Source of the DNA: Endotrypanum monterogeii
Taxonomy: Eukaryota > Euglenozoa > Kinetoplastea > Trypanosomatida > Trypanosomatidae
Direction of reading: 5' to 3'
DNA length: 11,379 nt
NCBI GenBank assembly: GCA_000333855.2
Contig: CM007318.1
Location: forward strand, 370,015-381,393
This document shows positions 1-6,779 of this stretch, in pieces (within the stretch, counting starts at the first letter, position 1; each line of letters begins with the position of its first letter). Made by a program: the position numbers and the translations under genes. The notes under the pieces are model-generated. The model saw only the letters and a program-made list of their open reading frames with translations. It was not told the origin of the DNA and made no database searches.

Positions 1-468
1 ATATATATATATATAAATCATGATACACACACCACCACCACAAACAGACAGGAGAGCTTCTTCCGAGGAACGGAAGAGTATAAAAAAATTGGAGGCGAAT
101 ACTAAAAGGAAGAAGCATCAGTTTTTTTTTTTATTCGCGCTGCGCGGTTTGTTGTTGACTCACGCGCGATGCTGCGAATGCATAGGTACTCTGGATGCAT
201 GTGGCCGGAATGCAGACCTTCTCTCGCGCTCCATTCCTTATGGTAGGATAGAGCTCAGGGGGAAGGCGCTAAGGAACAACTTTCTCGTTTCCTCAATGCA
301 TATACGGCCGCTTCTCCTTGTCCATGATGGTGGCGCTGTTCCCGTTCATCTGCCGATGGCACTGATCGTTTTCCCGTATGTGGTGTGACACCGTTCAACG
401 TCGAGAGTGTTTCCGGTGGATATTTGACCAAAAAGCGATCTCAGCGCTTTGAACAAGATATTCCAATG

Positions 469-499
469 ACACACGCACACACACAGACACACAGACACA
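469..499 (+). repeat. Imperfect (CA)n microsatellite
   Basis: An AC/CA run interrupted by single G bases (acgc and acag steps). It is the first of several CA tracts in the window, all with CA on the + strand. Confidence 0.85.
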
Positions 500-819
500 T
501 GCGACGTTGCTTAGGTCTGTCTTTCCATCTCCATCTCTCTCTGCGTTCTCTATATTTCTTTTTCTCATTATTTCACCGCCTTTTCGCGAGAGGGGATCAT
601 AGAACTACCGAGAAACATACACGCCTATATACATGCATAAAAAATATATATATATTTATAAGTATACATTGATTTCTTCTTCGAAACACTTCCCACTCAA
701 GTGGGTGGCCTCCTTTCCGCATAAATCTTCTCTTTCTACCTTTGAAGCCCCTTTTTCCTCGACGTCGTATCGACGGTGCTGACATTTTTGTCTACGTGTA
801 CGTGCACACGTGAAAAAGA

Positions 820-883
820 GGTGCTTTTTTCCCCCTCTATCGTCCCCCCTCCCCCCATTTTTCACTATTGCTTGCCGCTGCAG
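820..883 (+). promoter_or_regulatory. Candidate upstream spliced-leader acceptor for gene 1
   Basis: A long pyrimidine-rich tract (about 824-881, with C5, C6 and C6 blocks and T5 runs) ends in gctgcAG at 882-883. This is the usual form of a trypanosomatid trans-splice acceptor. An mRNA starting here would carry an upstream ATG at 886 that opens a 13-codon frame closing at 925-927, and another ATG at 961 whose frame closes at 1213-1215. Those upstream ORFs make this site less attractive than the downstream acceptor at 1045-1046. Confidence 0.45.
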
Positions 884-1009
884 GCATGTCACTTGCGAGG
901 GGGGGGGGCAAACATAACGACAGATAATCTTCCCTGTGCCCAAGTGAAGTCGACACGTTGATGCTGGGGGAGTCATTTTACAGGTATTTTTCTTGTTTGG
1001 CGCTTCAAC

Positions 1010-1046
1010 CTTCGCCTCCCCCCCTTTCCCTTTTTTTACCTATCAG
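1010..1046 (+). promoter_or_regulatory. Likely spliced-leader acceptor for gene 1
   Basis: A pyrimidine tract with C and T runs (about 1012-1044) is followed by the first AG at 1045-1046. From there to the ATG at 1301 no other ATG is present, so the leader (about 254 nt plus the spliced leader) would be free of upstream ORFs. The (CA)16 repeat and an A-run just before the start codon would both lie in this leader. The call rests on sequence pattern only. Confidence 0.6.
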
Positions 1047-1143
1047 GCAAATCGACGATTTCTCTTTTCCGAGCGATTCAGTTGGTTCGTTGTCCTTCGT
1101 ATTTCGATTTCACATCCACTCTGCAAGATCCTCTCTTTTGACA

Positions 1144-1145
<2 letters not shown>

Positions 1146-1177
<32 letters not shown>
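1146..1177 (+). repeat. (CA)16 microsatellite in the gene 1 leader
   Basis: A perfect 32-nt CA run ends in an AG at 1177-1178, which could act as a secondary splice acceptor. It lies about 120 nt before the gene 1 start, much as the (AC)14 run lies about 95 nt before gene 2. Confidence 0.95.
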
Positions 1178-1181
<4 letters not shown>

Positions 1182-1300
1182 TGAGGCGCACGCACATATA
1201 GAGTCCCATTCATAGACTCATTACGCAAATAACTCCGGTACGCTTCACTTCTGTGAAGGAGCAAACAAACACACACACGCACAAAAAAAAAAAAACATAT

Positions 1301-3628
1301 ATGAGCGACGACGCAGCATGGGGGCTACGTGTGATGCAAGGTCCTCCATCATCATCTTCCCCCCCGAAACCACCGCCACCACCACTATTTGACGCGTATC
1401 CCTCCACCTCGGCGGCAACTCCTGCATCTTCCCAGCCACTGCAGTCGCCTCCCGCTTATCCCTCCTCCTCGTATGCTTCAGTGTCTTTCGCGCCAGCTGC
1501 GTCGGCTGTTCCAACATCCATTCCTATCGGGGCAAACGGCTGCATGGTCTTTACCTCACTCGGTAATGATGCAGATCACATGGGAAGCTCCGTATCGCAT
1601 CTGCAAAGCGTGCTGGTGGACATACGCGAAACGGAGCAACGCAGGGAGAAAAAATGGTTGAACGTTCAACCTTGCGTCCTACACGCGGTGAAGTTGCTGG
1701 CGGCGACGGCACAAACGCAATCTGAGCGAATACGGCAACTGGAAGACGCGCTGCAGCAGCTTCAGGAGAGCACAACAGTCCTTGTGCGAGATCGTGAGCT
1801 CAAGGAGGAGCGCTACCGCTTGGATACAGCGATACACCAGGAGGAAGTGGGCGAGATGAGAAAGCGCCTGGATCTTCTCGATACCCAACAACGGCTTCCG
1901 CCACCGCCGCGGTCTGATCTTCAAATTTCCGAGTTGGCGAAGACGGTGTGTGAGGAGGCTGTGAAGACTCGTGTAGCCCCGCTTCAGCAGCAATTGCGGC
2001 GCCTTCGGCGCCGACTGAAGGCGGGACTCCCCCGTCCACAGCTATCCCACATCCACCGACATCTGCGGTCAAGCAGTGTCTCCTCCGACTCGTCTACCTT
2101 GATAGCCAGGGATGAAGCTTGCCGCGGCAATGATGGGGCGACTGTTTCACAACGGCGCCGCGATTCATTCACATTGTCCCTCAGCTCGACTTCCTCCGCA
2201 TCACATGCGTACTCGACCACCTCTTCGCCTCTACATCCCAAACGGTTTTCTCGAAGGGCTGATACTTCTAAGGGTTGCGTACCTTCATCCACAGCACACT
2301 CCGCCCCGCACGATCCGGGCTCATCGACTGCTGTCATTTCTCTTGGTACAAAGAAGATGATTCACGAGGTCCAGCGACTGCGGCGGCAGTGGCGGCATCG
2401 TCTACACTCTGTACCGGCGGGGCTGGCCCAGGGTAAGTACTCATCCTCTGAATGTGACGACGACCGCCACGGCTGTAGCACCAGCCGTTTTCCTTCTCGG
2501 CGCCTACCATGCCGCGCATCAAAAGACGCCCGTTCTAAAAAGATGGCTCACGGCCATAGAAAAACGACCGGAGGGGATATGATGAGCACATGTAGTGACG
2601 CACGGCGGCGGTGTGGCCTCTCGGCAGCCCATTCATCACCACCCGAGAGGGAGCCGCTCTGTGTCGAGCGTGCCTCTCACCCTAGGAGTGCTCCCGGTGG
2701 GGCGAGTACCACCGCTTTCTCCACACCACTGCCAGCCAGCGGTCGCCGAATTCGTTGGTACTGGTCGGGGGATGCGCAGAGTCATTTTTCTACTGCGGTT
2801 CACCGCGCAGAGAAAGACGTCAGGGCCCCTGCACCGTCCAGGACAAGAGCTTCGCCGGCACTGGGCGGGGTGAGTCCTGCACTTCCTTGGTCTGAGTGCC
2901 ACGCGTTCAACGGCCCTACCGACTGCTGGTACAGTCTAGGGTCATGGGCAACCCATCGGCGTCAGCTACACGAGGCGGGGCAGGCAGGAGAAGCAGCGAC
3001 AAGCGCCGACATGTGTCATGCTCGCTTAGGCTGGATGCGATGGACGTCATCTCTCGTCAGCTGGTCTGATATATCAACCTTGGTTGTGGAGAGGGCTGGC
3101 ATCTACCGGATATGCGTGTGCCTCCTGCGTTACTGCGCATCGTCAAGTTTGTGCAGCGGGGCAGGGCGGGGAGAGGCGAGCTGCCGGCACCACAACTGCG
3201 GTGGTGCACTCACACTGTGGGTAAACAATGTTGCTGTGGCAGGCATTCGAGAGGAGGTGACGCACACGCTTCTCTACACGCCTGATCACACCACATCTCT
3301 TGGGTCTTCCTCACTGTGGTGGGCTGCGCTCGACAGATCGCACGGCACCTCTTTTCCAGCTGCGAATAAATTCACTTCCGGCAACCGAGGGCAAACGCCC
3401 GCCTCTGCGTCTCGTAGCGAGTCACCCGCACCGCGTCGCAGTCACGGTGACATCGCCGACAGAGCTCATCACCCGCGATCCTGTTGCGAGCCAGCGCAGC
3501 TGCACACGAACACTCTCACGGCCCATCTTTTTCTACCCGTCGGCGCAGCACTGCAAGTGCGGTGCCGCGGCTTGCACGACACTAAGACGGTACACGAAGC
3601 CTTTTGTGAGTTGGAATACGTCGTATAA
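1301..3628 (+). CDS. Coiled-coil protein with Pro-rich N-terminus and beta-rich C-terminal domain; function unknown
   Basis: I do not recognise this 775-residue protein. The start is the ATG at 1301, the first ATG after the predicted splice acceptor; the frame is open back to a GTG at 1253, but that is leader sequence. Residues 1-85 are Pro/Ser/Ala-rich with a polyproline stretch. About 99-198 and 206-242 are heptad-like, charged and Leu/Gln/Arg-rich, and read as coiled coil; a shorter basic helix lies near 351-370. Residues 245-560 are rich in Ser, Arg, His and Thr and look disordered. The C-terminal 190 residues alternate hydrophobics as in beta strands: ISTLVVERAGIYRICVCLL (591-609), ALTLWVNNVAVA (636-647), LFLPVGAALQV (743-753) and a final FCELEYVV. 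The order and the G-x-Y, L-x-V-N and L-x-x-G motifs recall TNF/C1q jelly rolls (inference). No signal peptide or membrane segment is seen. A scaffold or cytoskeletal role would fit the coiled coils but is not shown. Confidence 0.85.
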   Translation: MSDDAAWGLRVMQGPPSSSSPPKPPPPPLFDAYPSTSAATPASSQPLQSPPAYPSSSYASVSFAPAASAVPTSIPIGANGCMVFTSLGNDADHMGSSVSHLQSVLVDIRETEQRREKKWLNVQPCVLHAVKLLAATAQTQSERIRQLEDALQQLQESTTVLVRDRELKEERYRLDTAIHQEEVGEMRKRLDLLDTQQRLPPPPRSDLQISELAKTVCEEAVKTRVAPLQQQLRRLRRRLKAGLPRPQLSHIHRHLRSSSVSSDSSTLIARDEACRGNDGATVSQRRRDSFTLSLSSTSSASHAYSTTSSPLHPKRFSRRADTSKGCVPSSTAHSAPHDPGSSTAVISLGTKKMIHEVQRLRRQWRHRLHSVPAGLAQGKYSSSECDDDRHGCSTSRFPSRRLPCRASKDARSKKMAHGHRKTTGGDMMSTCSDARRRCGLSAAHSSPPEREPLCVERASHPRSAPGGASTTAFSTPLPASGRRIRWYWSGDAQSHFSTAVHRAEKDVRAPAPSRTRASPALGGVSPALPWSECHAFNGPTDCWYSLGSWATHRRQLHEAGQAGEAATSADMCHARLGWMRWTSSLVSWSDISTLVVERAGIYRICVCLLRYCASSSLCSGAGRGEASCRHHNCGGALTLWVNNVAVAGIREEVTHTLLYTPDHTTSLGSSSLWWAALDRSHGTSFPAANKFTSGNRGQTPASASRSESPAPRRSHGDIADRAHHPRSCCEPAQLHTNTLTAHLFLPVGAALQVRCRGLHDTKTVHEAFCELEYVV

Positions 3629-3658
3629 AGTTTTGTAGGATTCATAGATGTGCCCTCA

Positions 3659-3672
3659 ACACACACACACAC
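3659..3672 (+). repeat. (AC)7 microsatellite in the gene 1 3'UTR
   Basis: A perfect AC run lies just after the gene 1 stop codon and is followed by an ATATAT stretch. Confidence 0.85.
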
Positions 3673-4159
3673 CATATATACCTGCGGAAGTGATCTGTGT
3701 GGCGATATAATCGCCTCGCAGGAGAGGTGGCACACCTGCAGACATGCATACGTATACATACATATGTATATTTTATCGACACAAGCATCATCGATACACG
3801 GCGTGTCGATCTCGACATCCTAACTGAATATCAAGAATCTATATACGCGTCGTCCGAATACGTCCAGCAGCCCTGTGAGTGATACTCAGCTCGGCGCACC
3901 TTCCCATCCTCTTCATCTCATTAAGCTCTCAGAATAGCCCGATAAGCCCTTACAGGAGCAGAAAACGATGATGATCTTTAATTTCCATTCTCCTTTCCTT
4001 TCCGCCTCCCAATGGTCTCTTACCACTCTCACGCTTCTTTTCTGGAACGTGTTCGCGAACCGATGTGTTTTCGTTGCTTGTTGCTCTCTGTTATGCACCG
4101 CCATCAGTTTTCTCTGCTTGCTGTTGATAGTGTTTGATAGGCGTCTGCTCGTATGTGTA

Positions 4160-4197
4160 GGTGACCCAGCTCTCCTTTGCTTCTCTGGTTCCCCAAG
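4160..4197 (+). promoter_or_regulatory. Likely spliced-leader acceptor for gene 2
   Basis: A pyrimidine-rich stretch (about 4164-4194) ends in AG at 4196-4197. The 152 nt from here to the gene 2 ATG contain no other ATG. Closer alternatives are the AG at 4334-4335, directly after a short pyrimidine stretch (cgcccgccctttcAG), and the AG at 4347-4348, one base before the start codon. A splice further upstream would bring in an ATG at 4153 with a frame of only three codons. Confidence 0.5.
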
Positions 4198-4225
4198 GCG
4201 CGCTTGCTAACGCTTTGTATTGTGC

Positions 4226-4228
<3 letters not shown>

Positions 4229-4256
<28 letters not shown>
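4229..4256 (+). repeat. (AC)14 microsatellite in the gene 2 leader
   Basis: A perfect 28-nt AC run lies about 95 nt upstream of the gene 2 ATG and inside the predicted 5'UTR. Confidence 0.95.
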
Positions 4257-4259
<3 letters not shown>

Positions 4260-4349
4260 CCGACTTATCAACCAAAATACGAGGTGGGATTTTTGAGAGT
4301 TCCACTGCAACAGGCAATCACGCCCGCCCTTTCAGGGATATAATACAGT

Positions 4350-4673
4350 ATGGGTCAGTCCAACGCTGCAGCGCTCGCCAAGGACACCATCACGGCTGAG
4401 CAGTTTCTCAAATACCAAGAGGCGCGTCATCGCATTGTGCACCGCGCTTTCGTCAAGTGTGTGGTGCCATCTTCGAAGGGAAAGGATGATGGGTACGACC
4501 TCACACCGGAGGAGCGCATGTGCGTCGAGGAATTCGCGATTCTCTACGCCAGCTACGCCAAGAGGGAGTTCCTGCACTTCAGTAGCCTTTATGAGCAATA
4601 CCAGCGCGACCAGTATGAGAAGATGCGACTCGAAATGATGCAGCAACAGTCCCGTAAAGATATCCAGCATTAG
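4350..4673 (+). CDS. Small Tim-like mitochondrial intermembrane-space chaperone (tentative)
   Basis: This 107-residue, charged, largely helical protein has no signal peptide or membrane segment. Small Tim proteins (Tim8, 9, 10, 13) are 80-110 residues long: two helices joined by a loop, with twin CX3C motifs forming an outer and an inner disulfide, and they escort membrane proteins across the mitochondrial intermembrane space. Here a first helix (about 16-37) ends in AFVKCV. An L-T-P-E-E-R loop (51-56) then leads into CVEEFAILY (58-66) and a long helix to about 97. Aligned on the small Tim pattern F-x-x-C-V ... L-x-x-E-x-x-C-x-x-x-C-x-x-x-Y, Cys37 and Cys58 are the inner pair, while the outer positions are Ala33 and Phe62. 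The spacing of 20 residues between Cys37 and Cys58 is a little longer than the usual 14-16. The gene is surely coding. The family is inferred from pattern and could be wrong; the alternative is a conserved trypanosomatid helical protein of unknown role. Confidence 0.85.
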   Translation: MGQSNAAALAKDTITAEQFLKYQEARHRIVHRAFVKCVVPSSKGKDDGYDLTPEERMCVEEFAILYASYAKREFLHFSSLYEQYQRDQYEKMRLEMMQQQSRKDIQH

Positions 4674-4734
4674 TGATTCCTCAGCACTCCACGACAAAGT
4701 CGAAGGTGAAGGAGAAGTGGTAAGCGTGGGTGAG

Positions 4735-4752
4735 CTCACTCACTCACTCACT
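4735..4752 (+). repeat. (CTCA)n tetranucleotide repeat
   Basis: Four full CTCA units and a partial one lie about 65 nt after the gene 2 stop codon, presumably in its 3'UTR. Confidence 0.8.
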
Positions 4753-5261
4753 CGCGTCTTCCTTTCGCTTTCTCCCGCTCTTGAAGTAAACGGTAGTGCC
4801 TGTGCATCAGAAAAAAAAAGGGAGGGGAGGTTGTAGGGAGGTTCATCATTCGGTTGCGGGTGGTGTTTTTTTTTTTTGTTCACGACGGCTCCTTGCGAGA
4901 CGCAGATGCGTAGTGTAGTGGACAGTTGCATACCACCTTTCTTCCCCCTTTTGCTTTACTGGTAGCTGCGAGAGTATATAGGTGTTATTCTCTGATCGAC
5001 GCTGCGTTGTATTGCTGGGTTTGACCGCATCGTGTTTCACATCCACGTTGAGACCTTGTCGCTCTATGCCGCTCTATATTTCTTTTTCTTTTGTGCGCAG
5101 CGGTGCTGTGGCGAAGGCGTGATCACATCCTAAGAGCAAAAGCAAATAAACAGACAGAGCAGCACCGAAAAGGTAGAGGGATAGTAACCCTTGTGGCAAG
5201 ACATGAGGCATATGTACAAAGTGTGCGTGTCCCGTGTCCTAAGATGGTGCACTCACATACG

Positions 5262-5273
5262 CACACACACACA
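5262..5273 (+). repeat. (CA)6 microsatellite
   Basis: A short perfect CA run in the spacer after gene 2. A similar short run lies at about 5743-5757. Confidence 0.75.
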
Positions 5274-5405
5274 GTGAGGGAGGGGCATAGTGCGTCTTCG
5301 TAAGTGTCACAGACTGCCCGGTGCCGTGCATCTCTTCCCCCTTTTCTTTCTAGGAGGGTTGGGTGTTTTTTTGTGCACAAGCGTCCACAGTGAAATTACC
5401 TAAGT

Positions 5406-5422
5406 CCCCCCCCCCCCCCCAG
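5406..5422 (+). promoter_or_regulatory. C15 tract with immediate AG: acceptor-like signal
   Basis: Fifteen C bases in a row (5406-5420) are followed directly by AG at 5421-5422. The next ATG is only 11 nt further on, at 5433. Pattern alone suggests a spliced-leader acceptor. It could serve the doubtful small ORF behind it, act as a remote acceptor for gene 3, or be a chance homopolymer. Confidence 0.35.
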
Positions 5423-5432
5423 CCCGCGTATA

Positions 5433-5708
5433 ATGCACAGCCGATGGGTACTCAGCGAAGTGAATATTGACACCCAATTTGGCTGCGACAGAGGTGTGTG
5501 TATGTGCACCACCGGAATTGCATTTTCTTCTTCAAGTCACATCCATTCCCTCTCCTCATTCATACATTCTCTGCTTCTCCCTCGCCTTCACTCTCTTTCT
5601 TTAAGTGTCTTCCACCACGCTGTCGCACTGGGAATGATTTTCACCGTACACGGCCGCGAAGAAACCACCATAACGTCATCTCGAGTCAGGCGCGAGAACA
5701 CACTGTAG
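5433..5708 (+). CDS. Doubtful small ORF, 91 codons, no recognised family
   Basis: This ORF begins at an ATG 11 nt after a C15-AG acceptor-like signal and ends at TAG 5706-5708. Its position and its place in an otherwise gene-free 2.1 kb gap are the only arguments for it. The translation is Ser/His/Leu-rich with a hydrophobic stretch near residues 43-70 and a short charged end. The Ser/Leu bias mostly mirrors pyrimidine-rich (TCT, CTC, CTT) DNA. It shows no motif, domain or strong GC3 bias like that of genes 1-3. It could be a small membrane protein, but chance is more likely. Confidence 0.2.
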   Translation: MHSRWVLSEVNIDTQFGCDRGVCMCTTGIAFSSSSHIHSLSSFIHSLLLPRLHSLSLSVFHHAVALGMIFTVHGREETTITSSRVRRENTL

Positions 5709-5802
5709 ACAGTTTTGTCACGTTGTAGCGGAAGCTCACAGTACACACACGCACACACGTTGAGAAGGTTTATGTGTGAGTATTATTCGATTGTTTAGTG
5801 GT

Positions 5803-5990
5803 TAAAAAAAAAGTGTGCAGATTTTTTAAATTTTTTTTTGATTTTTTCGATTGCGTTTTGGCTCATATAGCTTCTGCATCGCCACACCTCATTTTTTTTT
5901 TTTTTGCTAACACTGTTTCCTACTTGAGTGCAAATCATTGAATTTTGTTTCTCTTGGACCACTGTCGCGCGTTCTCTTTTTTTTTTTAAG
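5803..5990 (+). other. T-tract-rich segment with acceptor-like end
   Basis: The segment contains an A9 run and then T6, T10, T6, T14 and T11 runs within under 200 nt, ending in AAG at 5988-5990. Such T-rich tracts can guide trans-splicing and the coupled polyadenylation of the upstream mRNA in trypanosomatids. This could mark the 3' end of the gene 2 transcript or a distal acceptor for gene 3. Many ATGs lie between it and gene 3, so its use as the main gene 3 acceptor is unlikely. Confidence 0.35.
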
Positions 5991-6544
5991 CATAGATAAC
6001 ACATTTTTTATTCCTTCCAAACGCCTGCTTCGCTGCCGTCACCGCGGTGCCTGAGGTCTCCAGTGCTCACTACGTACTAAGAAATAAAAACCATCAAAAC
6101 TCTCACCCTCATGGTTCACCTGCAGATATCCATTCTGAATCTTGTTTCTCAACGTGTTTTTATTGAGAGGGAGAGAAGGGAAGAAAAAGAGAGGAGTCGA
6201 ACGTAGGTATATTGTTATGTGGAGAGACTACCTGAGTTATCTTTCTCGATATTGTTCTCCCCTCCCACATAGAAAAACACATACAAAAATAGATTGACTT
6301 GCAGACTGGGGGTACACTTGCATGTGAGCGAGCGAGCGAAATTCTTTTTCTTTCATCTATATATTCCCCCTTTTCGGGTTATGTGGAGCAGGCGATTTGT
6401 ATCGGTTGGGTATTGAACATCATTTTTTAAATTAGAGGACTCATGAAAGGCCGTCGCGCATCTGCACTGCCACACAAAAATACACACAGACATACAGCCG
6501 TTTCTGCTTTCCTTCCCTGTGTTCAAATGCGCGTTGCGATAAGG

Positions 6545-6591
6545 TTTTTGTCTTCTGTTCGAATTTGATCTTTTTTTCTGTTGTTGTTGAG
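6545..6591 (+). promoter_or_regulatory. Candidate distal spliced-leader acceptor for gene 3
   Basis: A T-rich pyrimidine tract (6545-6589) ends in AG at 6590-6591. Splicing here gives a leader of about 188 nt that contains the 27-codon upstream ORF at 6647-6730. Confidence 0.4.
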
Positions 6592-6646
6592 CACGTGATC
6601 TCCTGATCTCCTGCTGCCGCCTCTGCCCACACATTTGTGTTGCTGA

Positions 6647-6730
6647 ATGCGTGGACACGCCTGGATCACAGGATTGAGGAGCCATACGACGACAAAAAAA
6701 AAAGTAGCCTTGAAGGCGAATAGAGGGTGA
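6647..6730 (+). other. Upstream ORF in the possible gene 3 leader
   Basis: An ATG at 6647 opens 27 codons that close at TGA 6728-6730, 49 nt before the gene 3 ATG and in a different frame. It would dampen translation of gene 3 only if the mRNA begins at the distal acceptor (6591). An mRNA starting at the proximal acceptor (6769) would lack it, so the choice of splice site could set kinase output. This is inference from sequence. Confidence 0.35.
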
Positions 6731-6746
6731 GTCTCTGAGGTGTACA

Positions 6747-6769
6747 TCCCCCCCCCCCCCGCGGCTAAG
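6747..6769 (+). promoter_or_regulatory. Candidate proximal spliced-leader acceptor for gene 3
   Basis: A T followed by C13 (6748-6760) precedes AG at 6768-6769, only 10 nt before the gene 3 ATG. It would leave a very short leader and exclude the upstream ORF. Confidence 0.45.
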
Positions 6770-6779
6770 GAATCTACCG

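Larger units (their letters stand above)
1..1046 (+). other. Non-coding upstream region (intergenic / 3'UTR of an off-window gene)
   Basis: No convincing gene is seen on either strand. Short open frames (for example 20-388 and 385-672) translate homopolymer T runs and CA repeats into Phe runs and Thr-His alternation, have no recognisable domain, and are better read as chance. The region holds a TA run at 1-15, an imperfect CA repeat at 469-499, an A/T alternation around 640-665, a 6-bp hairpin at 692-705, a 6-bp hairpin at 794-811, and two pyrimidine tracts ending in AG at 883 and 1046. In a trypanosomatid transcription unit this would be the 3'UTR of the preceding gene followed by the spacer before gene 1. 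Confidence 0.7.
3629..4349 (+). other. Intergenic region between genes 1 and 2
   Basis: No gene is seen. The stretch holds an (AC)7 run 30 nt after the gene 1 stop, a 5-bp hairpin at 3725-3737, a TA/CATA alternating block with the palindrome at 3758-3769, and an 8-bp inverted repeat (3775-3782 with 3803-3810). After these come pyrimidine tracts at about 3978-4045 and 4160-4195, and an (AC)14 run at 4229-4256. The first part is probably the 3'UTR of gene 1 and the last 150 nt the leader of gene 2. Short open frames at 3697-3882 and 3968-4210 have no recognisable protein character. Confidence 0.7.
4674..6779 (+). other. Long intergenic region between genes 2 and 3
   Basis: This 2.1 kb stretch has no secure gene. 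In order it holds a (CTCA)n run at 4735-4752, A9 and T13 runs at about 4811 and 4866, a (CA)6 run at 5262-5273, a C15 tract ending in AG at 5422, and one doubtful 91-codon ORF (5433-5708). A T-tract-rich segment follows at 5800-5990, then a (GAGC)n run at about 6326-6338, a pyrimidine tract at 6545-6590, a short upstream ORF (6647-6730) and a C13 tract at 6748-6760 next to the gene 3 start. Confidence 0.65.

Noticed and set aside
20..672. Two + strand ORFs of 122 and 95 codons
   Set aside because: They translate T runs and CA repeats, have no domain-like character and lie in typical spacer sequence.
1253..1300. Extension of gene 1 upstream to 1253
   Set aside because: The codon at 1253 is GTG, not ATG, and the extra 16 codons only translate a CA/A-rich leader (Thr-His and Lys run). 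The first ATG is at 1301.
2431..2440. Perfect intron donor-like GTAAGT at 2433 within gene 1
   Set aside because: The reading frame is open across it to the end of the gene, and cis-spliced introns are known in only a couple of trypanosomatid genes.
469..4256. Spaced CA repeats as a CRISPR-like array
   Set aside because: They are simple microsatellites with irregular spacing and no unique equal-length spacers, in a eukaryotic sequence.
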